DNA from: Chthoniobacterales bacterium
GTDB taxonomy: Bacteria; Verrucomicrobiota; Verrucomicrobiia; Chthoniobacterales; UBA10450
DNA: 5,745 bases
Assembly (NCBI GenBank): GCA_013697365.1
Contig: JACCXA010000161.1
Location: 1 to 5,745 of the forward strand
Direction of reading: 5' to 3'
This document shows positions 1 through 4,649 of the stretch, piece by piece (within the stretch, counting starts at the first letter, position 1; every line of letters begins with the position of its first letter). The notes beneath the pieces are model-generated. The model did not search any database, had not been told where the DNA came from, and saw nothing but the letters and a program-made list of their open reading frames with translations. The position numbers were made by a program, and so were the translations under genes.

Positions 1-245
1 AGCCCGATCTGCGCGCGGACTAAGGCCTCCCAGGCATCATTGTCGCGCGGCCATTTCCCGACTGCGCGGCCTGCCAGGTCGGCCGCCTTCTCAAACGATC
101 GTTCGCGCAACGCGCGCCGCAGTTCAACTCGGAGCGCCTTCTCTTCGACCGTTTGGCCTGGTCGGCAGGCCGGGCTTCCGAGAAGTGCGGCGAGCAAAAA
201 CGTGCGGCAGAAGAGACACGTCGCTCGAACGAGGAAAAAGGGCAT
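1..245 (-). CDS. Secreted TPR-like protein, N-terminal part (runs off left edge)
   Basis: An open frame begins at ATG 243-245 and continues to the left edge without a stop, giving 81 codons. Residues 1-27 look like an export signal: MPFFLVRATC, then a hydrophobic LLAALLG stretch and SPAC at 24-27. Cys27 could be a lipidation site, but the -3 position is Ser rather than Leu, so ordinary signal peptidase cleavage is equally possible. Residues about 45-80 have tetratricopeptide character (ALRERSFEKA, then LAGRAV, a Pro, and AWEALVRAQ), the usual helix-turn-helix spacing. TPR proteins act as protein-binding scaffolds; no specific role can be read from this fragment. The gene diverges from yajQ across 53 bases. 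No clear Shine-Dalgarno site precedes the ATG, and the frame stays open upstream, so a slightly earlier TTG start is possible. The rest of the protein is outside the window. Confidence 0.68.
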   Translation of the reverse strand, partial: MPFFLVRATCLFCRTFLLAALLGSPACRPGQTVEEKALRVELRRALRERSFEKAADLAGRAVGKWPRDNDAWEALVRAQIG

Positions 246-298
246 GTTCGGGAAGAAAACAATCGACAAGCACCGAGGCGCGACCGCAAATTTTTATC

Positions 299-784
299 AT
301 GCCTTCGTTCGATATCGTCTCGGAAGTTGATACCCAGGAGATCGACAACGCGATCAATCAGGCGCGAAAGGAATTAGCCACGCGCTTCGATTTCAAAGGC
401 GCGGTCGCGGAGATCGAAGCGGAAAAGGACAAGATCACTCTGACGGCGGAAGATGCCTCGCGTTTACGTGGTCTGCGCGAGATCGTGATTGGCAAATTAG
501 CGAAGCGAAACGTCGATCTGCGGAACATCGATCAGGAAGATCCGGTCATTTCGCCGCTCGGGCATGCCCGGCAGGAGTTGAAGATCAAGCAAGGCTTGGA
601 AGGTGAGAAGGCGAAGGAAATCATCAAGGCGATCAAGGCGCAGAGCTTCAAAGTGCAAAGCACGCTGCAGGAGCGCCAGATTCGCGTAACCGGCAAGAAG
701 CGCGACGATCTCCAGGAAGTAATTCAGTTCGTGCGCGGGAAAGATTTCGGTGTCACGACGAGCTTCCAGAATTTCCGGGATTAG
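299..784 (+). CDS. yajQ: YajQ family nucleotide-binding protein
   Basis: This 161-residue protein has the full length of the YajQ (UPF0234) family, about 160-163 residues. The ATG at 299 gives the canonical N-terminus MPSFDIVSEVD; the frame is open further upstream, but that part is not conserved. Family hallmarks are QARKELATRFDFKG (about 21-34), the hinge DPVISPLGHARQELKI (about 81-96), IKAQSFKVQ and IRVTGKKRDDLQ (about 112-139), and a C-terminal NFRD. The family folds as two ferredoxin-like domains and binds nucleotides. In Xanthomonas a member is a cyclic-di-GMP receptor; elsewhere it has been linked to RNA or tRNA binding. It is cytoplasmic. The usual C-terminal PLQF-x-NFRD is replaced by VTTSFQNFRD, a mild departure. 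No strong Shine-Dalgarno site is visible: GAGG at 275-278 is 20 bases from the start, and the leader is A/T-rich (288-298). The 3' end overlaps the opposing gene by 32 bases. Confidence 0.95.
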   Translation: MPSFDIVSEVDTQEIDNAINQARKELATRFDFKGAVAEIEAEKDKITLTAEDASRLRGLREIVIGKLAKRNVDLRNIDQEDPVISPLGHARQELKIKQGLEGEKAKEIIKAIKAQSFKVQSTLQERQIRVTGKKRDDLQEVIQFVRGKDFGVTTSFQNFRD

Positions 785-1028
785 GCGGCGCGGCAGGGGG
801 CTCTTCGCTGCTGCGCACGCGAAGAACATGCTTTCCCGTGTAGAGATCGATGTAGGGTAGCCCGCGTTTTCGACGATCCTCCAGCGTGGCACGAGCCCAA
901 TCGGCCATCTCTTCGACTGCCTGCCACTTCTCCGTCAGGGAAAGTTTCATCGCATCGCGCAACTGAGCGCGTCGACTTCCGTCCCAGGTGGTCAGGCTCC
1001 AGTCAATCGCCTCGTCACGCTCACTCAT
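753..1028 (-). CDS. Small partner protein of the adjacent nucleotidyltransferase (91 aa, hypothetical)
   Basis: This 91-residue protein starts at ATG 1026-1028, behind a good Shine-Dalgarno site (GGAGG, 9-base spacer), and overlaps the upstream nucleotidyltransferase by 8 bases. The N-terminus has the motif WSLTTWDGSRRAQLR (about 10-24), followed by a long amphipathic charged helix (KLSLTEKWQAVEEMADWARA, about 28-47). I recall similar small proteins with a W-x-LTT-(F/W)-(E/D)-G-x-RR pattern next to DUF6036/AbiEii-like nucleotidyltransferases, which suggests a conserved two-gene unit. Its role is unknown: by analogy with two-gene toxin-antitoxin modules it could be an antitoxin or regulator, but no toxin or antitoxin domain is visible. 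The last 15 or so residues are Pro/Gly/Ser-rich, and the final 32 bases lie antisense to the yajQ 3' end, so the tail is probably unstructured. It is cytoplasmic, with no signal or membrane segment. Confidence 0.75.
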   Translation of the reverse strand: MSERDEAIDWSLTTWDGSRRAQLRDAMKLSLTEKWQAVEEMADWARATLEDRRKRGLPYIDLYTGKHVLRVRSSEEPPAAPPNPGNSGSSS

Positions 1029-1542
1029 CCCTTTGCTCCTCCAGAATCCACCGCAAGTGTTCAACGTCATCCAAGTCGCGCGGCCGCCCAACGTCTTCTT
1101 TCATGCGGATGAGGGCGGCAATCGCGACATAGCGTGCCAGGGTGGGGTCCGTCCCTGTAGGATCCACCAAAGCCGTGACAGCCCGCGCATATTCCTGTGC
1201 GAAATCGAAAGGCTCGATCACGAAAACGTCGACCGGAGTTTCCCGATGCTGATCGCTGAAGAATTGCAGCACCTTCATTTCCTTCTCCCGGATCCATGTC
1301 GCCCTCAAAGCGGGATCAGCGAACTGCGTTGCGGTAATGGGGACACGTGGAGAATAGCCGAGGGTGGAGAGCGCTTGGAACGCTCGCAGAATGTTTTCGG
1401 CGACGAGATCGATGGCCAGGTCCGCGTCCTTCGTCAACCGTAGATAACCATGGGCGTTAACCGCCAATCCGCCCACAACCAAAACGCGGACCTCCGCCGC
1501 GTTTAAAGCCCGGAGGATTGCGGTAACACTGTTGAGTTTCAC
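1021..1542 (-). CDS. DUF6036 / AbiEii-like nucleotidyltransferase, candidate toxin-type enzyme
   Basis: This 173-residue protein belongs to the polymerase-beta-like nucleotidyltransferase superfamily. The signature is VVGGLAVNAHGYLR-x-T-x-DAD: the glycine pair G24-G25, H31-G32, R35, T37, and the metal-binding pair D39/D41, with a likely third acidic residue at D105 (PVDVFVIEPF). The C-terminal IRMKED...RPRDLDDVEHL (about 145-163) matches the trailing helix of DUF6036/AbiEii-type proteins. Such enzymes transfer NMP to a substrate; some AbiEii/MenA toxins act on tRNA, while others are antibiotic nucleotidyltransferases. Substrate here is unknown. The start chosen is GTG 1540-1542 (VKLNSVTAILRAL), 13 bases after moaD; the frame is open further upstream but that part is the antisense-free shadow of moaD and carries no motif. 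No good Shine-Dalgarno site is seen, so translation may depend on coupling to moaD. The gene overlaps its 91-residue partner by 8 bases. Confidence 0.85.
   Translation of the reverse strand: MKLNSVTAILRALNAAEVRVLVVGGLAVNAHGYLRLTKDADLAIDLVAENILRAFQALSTLGYSPRVPITATQFADPALRATWIREKEMKVLQFFSDQHRETPVDVFVIEPFDFAQEYARAVTALVDPTGTDPTLARYVAIAALIRMKEDVGRPRDLDDVEHLRWILEEQRDE
1038..1042 (-). promoter_or_regulatory. Shine-Dalgarno site for the 91-residue partner gene
   Basis: On the minus strand GGAGG (part of GGAGGAGC) sits 9 bases before the ATG at 1028, inside the 3' end of the nucleotidyltransferase gene. It is the strongest ribosome binding site in the window and supports ATG 1028 over the in-frame upstream start at 1091. 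The small protein may therefore be made independently of, and at a higher rate than, the enzyme upstream. Confidence 0.65.
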
Positions 1543-1555
1543 GGATGATCGGGAA

Positions 1556-1801
1556 CTACCCGCCTTGCACTGGCGGCATGATTGAGATCTCGTCGTCGGG
1601 ACGAAGCACGTGGTTGCGTTCGACGAATTCGACACCGGCCCCAATGAGGATGCTGCTGTCCCAATCGCGCATTCGTGCGTAGCGAGAGTAGAGCAGATCC
1701 AGTAATTCCCCGGCGGTGATTCCTTCCGCCACGTCCACCTCCAGTTCGGAAGCGCGCACGAGGTCCTTCAAGTGGGAAAAGAACTGCACGCGTATTTTCA
1801 T
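1556..1801 (-). CDS. moaD: MoaD/ThiS family ubiquitin-like sulfur carrier
   Basis: This 81-residue protein has the size and shape of MoaD: a beta-grasp start (MKIRVQFFSHLKDLV), a central helix (TAGELLDLLYSRY, about 29-41), ILIGAGVEFVERNHVL, the DDEISIMPPVQGG end, and the diagnostic C-terminal Gly-Gly (80-81). In MoaD that Gly-Gly is adenylated by MoeB and thiocarboxylated, then donates sulfur to cyclic pyranopterin monophosphate in molybdopterin synthase together with MoaE. ThiS-like carriers share the tail but are usually shorter (about 65 residues) and lack this central part, so MoaD is the better match. No moaE, moeB or other cofactor gene lies in the window, so its partner must be elsewhere or it serves another sulfur-transfer pathway. 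Its ATG overlaps the hpt stop (ATGA, 1798-1801), implying translational coupling; no separate Shine-Dalgarno site is needed. Confidence 0.85.
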   Translation of the reverse strand: MKIRVQFFSHLKDLVRASELEVDVAEGITAGELLDLLYSRYARMRDWDSSILIGAGVEFVERNHVLRPDDEISIMPPVQGG

Positions 1802-2400
1802 TCGTGCGTGATCAGCTCATTCCGCAGGACGCCGATGCAGGGCAGATTGCGATAGCGCTCCATGTAATCGAGGCCGTAGCCGACGACGAATTCGTTCTCG
1901 ATTTCGAACCCGACGTAAGCCGCCTCGATGGGGGCAGCCCGGGTTATCTTCTTCGCCAGGAGCACGCACACGCAAATGCTCAGCGGCCCGGCTTCTTCGA
2001 GCCTGCGCCTGATCGCATCGAGCGTTCGGCCGCTGTCGAGGATGTCATCGAGGAGCAGGATGTGCCGGCCTTGCACATCGGGGAGGGCGACCTGCCGGAA
2101 GACGACTTCGCCCGTGGATCTGGTGCCACCGTGGTAGCTCGCCACGCTCAAACAATCCAGCTTGAGCGGGAGTGGAATGCGGCGGAGCAAATCCGCCATG
2201 AAAATAAGGCTGCCGTTCAAAATCGCGATGACGGTGAGCTCGCGGTCGCGGAAATCCTGCGTGATCTGGGCCGCGATTTCATCGAGCCGATGACGGATCG
2301 TCGGCTCGTCGAAGAGAATGCGGTCGAGGTCTTCCTGCATCTGGCGGGCGAATATCAGCGAGCTTCGCGCGCCGGGCGAAGTATATTGCAAAACGCTCAC
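1798..2400 (-). CDS. hpt: Hypoxanthine(-guanine) phosphoribosyltransferase
   Basis: This enzyme converts hypoxanthine or guanine plus PRPP to IMP or GMP in purine salvage, in the cytoplasm. The PRPP-binding loop is ILLLDDILDSGRTL (114-127), with catalytic Asp122; a preceding LNGSLIFMADL (61-71) and SYHGGTRSTG (88-97) fit the family, as do the Lys pair at 150-151 and the purine-pocket segment EFVVGYGLDY...RYRNLPCIGVL (170-192). The GTG at 2398-2400 gives 200 residues and a 4-base GTGA overlap with the preceding gene. Bacterial Hpt usually has about 180 residues, and the extra 20 (MSVLQYTSPG...) have no counterpart I recognise. ATG 2338-2340 (MQEDLDRILFDE) gives the normal 180-residue form and is a credible alternative. 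Neither start has a strong Shine-Dalgarno site. The 3' end overlaps moaD by 4 bases. Confidence 0.95.
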   Translation of the reverse strand: MSVLQYTSPGARSSLIFARQMQEDLDRILFDEPTIRHRLDEIAAQITQDFRDRELTVIAILNGSLIFMADLLRRIPLPLKLDCLSVASYHGGTRSTGEVVFRQVALPDVQGRHILLLDDILDSGRTLDAIRRRLEEAGPLSICVCVLLAKKITRAAPIEAAYVGFEIENEFVVGYGLDYMERYRNLPCIGVLRNELITHE

Positions 2401-3002
2401 TGAAGCCGTGCGAGCTCGGTACTGACTTTTCCGGATAATGCCGTGTCGGCTGGATGCCGGAGCGCTTCTTCCAGGAAAGCTGCTGCGCGGGCTTTGTCGC
2501 CCGCGGCTTTCGCCGCCAGGCCAGCATTGTAGAACACGATCTGCAACTCACCTTCGTCGAAATTCCCTGGTGTGCGCTTCGCTTGCGCAGCCAGAAGCTC
2601 GAAATCTTTTCGAGTCGAGGCGCCTCGGCCGAACACTCCGGGCAGGGAAGCGGTCGTGAGAGCGCGCGGTAAACGCACCTTCGGGTCGTCAGGGGCAGCG
2701 GCAACTGCCTGATCCATCAACGCCAGACCCTGCTTCAAAACCTGAAGCTTCTTCGGTCCGAAACCGAGATCACGGCTGCGCAGAGTATAGGCGCTGCCGA
2801 GGTAAACGCGTGCCACCTGATTCTTCGCTTCGCTCTTGAGCACGGCTTCCAGTTTGGCGATGCACTGTTCCACCGCCTCTTTCTCCCCGACGAGGCCGCG
2901 CCGATAAAGGTCCCGGATCAACGTTTCCTCGTTGGGCTGTGCAGCCGCGGTCGTGACGCAGATCGAAAGCATCGCGATGAATCCGGTGACCGGGCTTTTC
3001 AT
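2397..3002 (-). CDS. Exported helical-repeat (TPR-like) protein
   Basis: This 201-residue protein begins with a signal peptide: Lys2, a hydrophobic run FIAMLSICV, and an AAA-Q site at about 19-22, so it is probably periplasmic or secreted. The mature part is alpha-helical: a first pair around EAVEQCIAKLEAVLKSEAKN (42-61), ARVYLGSAYTLRSRDLGFGP, then KQGLALMDQAVAAAPDDPKVR (about 89-109), and a C-terminal pair with YNAGLAAKAAGDKARAAAFL (about 158-177) followed by EEALRHP. The last pair is a near-canonical TPR; the others are degenerate. TPR proteins bind other proteins, but no partner is evident. It sits between yjbQ and hpt, with 4-base overlaps at both ends (ATGA at 2999-3002, GTGA at 2397-2400). 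An exported scaffold between two cytoplasmic enzymes is an odd placement and may reflect shared expression only. Confidence 0.78.
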   Translation of the reverse strand: MKSPVTGFIAMLSICVTTAAAQPNEETLIRDLYRRGLVGEKEAVEQCIAKLEAVLKSEAKNQVARVYLGSAYTLRSRDLGFGPKKLQVLKQGLALMDQAVAAAPDDPKVRLPRALTTASLPGVFGRGASTRKDFELLAAQAKRTPGNFDEGELQIVFYNAGLAAKAAGDKARAAAFLEEALRHPADTALSGKVSTELARLQ

Positions 3003-3418
3003 TCTCCGATCACACTGACCACGAGCCGGCGTTTGTGCGGCGCTTTGCGGTGCTCGAACAAAAAAATGCCCTGCCAGGTTCCGAGCTGGAGCCGACCGTC
3101 CGCGATCGGGATTACTTCACTTGATCGCGTTAGCACCATCCGGATGTGCGAGGTCGAATCGTCCTGTCCTTCCGAGGTGTGCGTGAAATAATCGGTGTCT
3201 TCCGGAACCAGCCGCTCGAAGTATTTCTCGAGATCCACTCGCGCCGAGTGATCGGCATTCTCGAAGATGACCAGGCTCGCGCTGGTGTGCTGAAGAAAAA
3301 CTGTGGCTGCGCCAGTGCGAATCCCGCTCTGGCGAACAATTCCGCTCACCTGTTCGGTAATCTCGTAGGTGCCTTTCCCGCGCGTGGAGACCGTGAGCGA
3401 ATCGGAATGCGCCTTCAT
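2999..3418 (-). CDS. yjbQ: YjbQ / UPF0047 family protein (secondary thiamin-phosphate synthase)
   Basis: This 139-residue protein matches the YjbQ family at full length. Conserved blocks are VFLQHTSASLVI (40-51), E53-N54-A55-D56, the DDSTSH segment (86-91, the place of the usual DN-x-x-AH), IPIADGRLQLGTWQGIFLFEHR (103-124) and a basic RRLVVSV end. The His and Asp residues (His44, Asp86/87, His91) fit the family's metal or phosphate-binding cleft. Family members, including E. coli YjbQ, have been reported to support thiamin-phosphate synthesis in place of ThiE, so a role in thiamin metabolism is possible; the physiological role of the family is not settled. It is cytoplasmic. It is the first gene of the minus-strand block, starting at ATG 3416-3418 with no good Shine-Dalgarno site; its stop overlaps the next start by 4 bases. 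Confidence 0.95.
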   Translation of the reverse strand: MKAHSDSLTVSTRGKGTYEITEQVSGIVRQSGIRTGAATVFLQHTSASLVIFENADHSARVDLEKYFERLVPEDTDYFTHTSEGQDDSTSHIRMVLTRSSEVIPIADGRLQLGTWQGIFLFEHRKAPHKRRLVVSVIGE

Positions 3419-3424
3419 GGGATT

Positions 3425-3453
3425 TTGCTAACCCTGCTGGCCGCACTTATCAA
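3425..3453 (-). promoter_or_regulatory. Possible promoter for the yjbQ-led operon
   Basis: Read on the minus strand, TTGATA (3453-3448, one mismatch to TTGACA) is followed after 17 bases by TAGCAA (3430-3425, a poor -10). Transcription would begin at about the yjbQ ATG at 3418, which would make the message leaderless; that agrees with the absence of a Shine-Dalgarno site. The -10 match is only three of six, so this is a weak prediction. The 42-base gap to the divergent gene leaves little room for other control sites. Confidence 0.25.
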
Positions 3454-3460
3454 TCAGCTC

Positions 3461-4642
3461 ATGTCACGAATGCGCTTTGGAATGGGGAGACGGCAGGCAG
3501 TTCTCGGCTGCATAATATTTTTGGCACTCGTTCCTTGCGGCTTGGCGGCCGCGGCTGAGTTCCGTGGAGCCTGGGTCGCGACTGTGCACAACATCGACTG
3601 GCCATCAGCGCCCGGCCTTCCCGCCGCCACTCAAAAGTCGCAGTTGCGAGCCATCCTCGATCGCGCGGCGGAGCTCAAGCTGACTGCGATTCTTTTGCAG
3701 GTGCGCCCGGCCAGCGATGCGCTCTACCTGTCGGAACGCGAACCCTGGTCGCAATTTCTCACCGGCACGCAGGGTGTCTCGCCTGGATATGATCCGCTGG
3801 AATTCGCGATCGCGGAAGCGCATGCGCGCGGGATTGCGCTGCACGCGTGGATCAATCCTTTCCGTGCGGCGAGCAACGCGAAAGCAAGCCTGGCCAGCAA
3901 TCATGTCGCAAAGCAGCATCCAGAGTGGGTGCGTCGCTTCGGAGCGCAGCTCTGGGTGGATCCTGGCGAGCCGGAGGCACGCGAGTATGTGCTCGGAGTC
4001 ATCGCGGACATCGTCCGCCGGTATGACGTCGATGGAGTGCACATCGACGATTACTTTTACCCGTATCCGGTGAAGGGCGCTTCATTCCCCGACGAAGCGA
4101 GCTGGGAACGCTACGGCTCGAAGAGCGGCTTGAGCCGAGCGGATTGGCGACGCCAGAATATCAACGATTTCGTGCGCGCCATGTATCGGACCGTTAAGGC
4201 CACGAAGGGATCCGTTCAAGTTGGGATCAGCCCCTTCGGCATCTGGCGGCCGGGCATTCCGCCGACGACCGAGGCCCAGCTCGATGCCTACGGGCAGCTC
4301 TTCGCGGATTCGCGCAAATGGCTCGCGGAAGGCTGGTGCGATTACATGGCACCTCAGCTTTACTGGAGCATCCAGCCGGCGAAGCAGAGCTTTCCAGTCT
4401 TGCTTGATTGGTGGCGGGCGCAAAGTCGTGGCAAACCGATCTGGCCCGGCATCGCGACGGATCGCATCGGAGCGAAACGGCCGGCGCGAGAGATCGCGGA
4501 TCAGATTGCGATCACGCGACGCGGAACGAATGCGCCCGGTCATATTCACTGGAGTATGAAAGCGCTGATGCAGAACCGCGGCGGCATTGCCACTCTCCTC
4601 GGCAACGAGTCGTATGCGGCCGAGGCGAAATCGCGTGATTAA
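3461..4642 (+). CDS. Exported GHL10-family glycoside hydrolase-like protein (DigH/YddW type)
   Basis: This 393-residue protein has a signal peptide (RRQAVLGCIIFLALVPCGLAAAAEF, about 10-34; likely cut near AAA-E) followed by one GHL10 (PF02638-type) domain. Motifs run in order: RGAWVAT (35-41), LLQVRP (79-83), GIALHAWINPFR (124-135), WVDPGEPEAR (165-174), the key VDGVHIDDYFYPYP (190-203), VGISPFGIWRPG (254-265) and DYMAPQLYW (294-302). The fold is a TIM barrel; E. coli DigH cleaves glycan strands of peptidoglycan lacking stem peptides, so cell-wall remodelling in the periplasm or outer-membrane space is likely. Substrate remains unproven. Starts in frame at 3408, 3461, 3470 and 3482 are all possible; 3461 avoids overlap with yjbQ, while ATG 3482 gives the most compact signal peptide (MGRRQAVLG). 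None has a good Shine-Dalgarno site. It is followed by the lipoprotein gene 7 bases on. Confidence 0.92.
   Translation: MSRMRFGMGRRQAVLGCIIFLALVPCGLAAAAEFRGAWVATVHNIDWPSAPGLPAATQKSQLRAILDRAAELKLTAILLQVRPASDALYLSEREPWSQFLTGTQGVSPGYDPLEFAIAEAHARGIALHAWINPFRAASNAKASLASNHVAKQHPEWVRRFGAQLWVDPGEPEAREYVLGVIADIVRRYDVDGVHIDDYFYPYPVKGASFPDEASWERYGSKSGLSRADWRRQNINDFVRAMYRTVKATKGSVQVGISPFGIWRPGIPPTTEAQLDAYGQLFADSRKWLAEGWCDYMAPQLYWSIQPAKQSFPVLLDWWRAQSRGKPIWPGIATDRIGAKRPAREIADQIAITRRGTNAPGHIHWSMKALMQNRGGIATLLGNESYAAEAKSRD
4622..4625 (+). promoter_or_regulatory. Candidate Shine-Dalgarno site for a GTG start of the lipoprotein
   Basis: GAGG lies 9 bases before GTG 4635, which is in frame with the lipoprotein and would overlap the preceding stop by 8 bases. 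The competing ATG 4650 has AAGG at 4641-4644 with a 5-base spacer. The two starts differ by five residues and both leave the lipobox intact. Confidence 0.35.
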
Positions 4643-4649
4643 GGGCGGA

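Noticed and set aside
185..298. Upstream in-frame extension of yajQ from ATG 185
   Set aside because: The extra 38 residues are Arg/Lys-rich, overlap the opposing signal-peptide gene, and the family starts at MPSFDIVSE; ATG 299 is clearly the true start.
246..298. Search for a divergent promoter between the left-edge gene and yajQ
   Set aside because: The A/T-rich stretch at 288-298 is too close to the yajQ ATG for a usual -10, and no paired -35/-10 was found for either direction.
40..330. Plus-strand open frame at the left edge
   Set aside because: Its Arg/Ser-rich translation lacks any motif, and the minus-strand frame in the same bases has a signal peptide and TPR pattern.
802..825. Seven-bp inverted repeat TCTTCGC / GCGAAGA with a 10-base loop just after the yajQ stop
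   Set aside because: The stem is short, the loop is long, and no T run follows on either strand; it also lies inside the opposing 91-residue gene. Not enough for a terminator call.
1804..2403. Long plus-strand open frame opposite hpt
   Set aside because: It is the antisense shadow of the strongly conserved hpt frame; its translation shows no motif.
3146..3460. Extension of the GHL10 frame upstream of 3461
   Set aside because: This stretch is antisense to yjbQ, lacks a signal peptide in the right place, and has no family similarity; the export signal lies after 3461.
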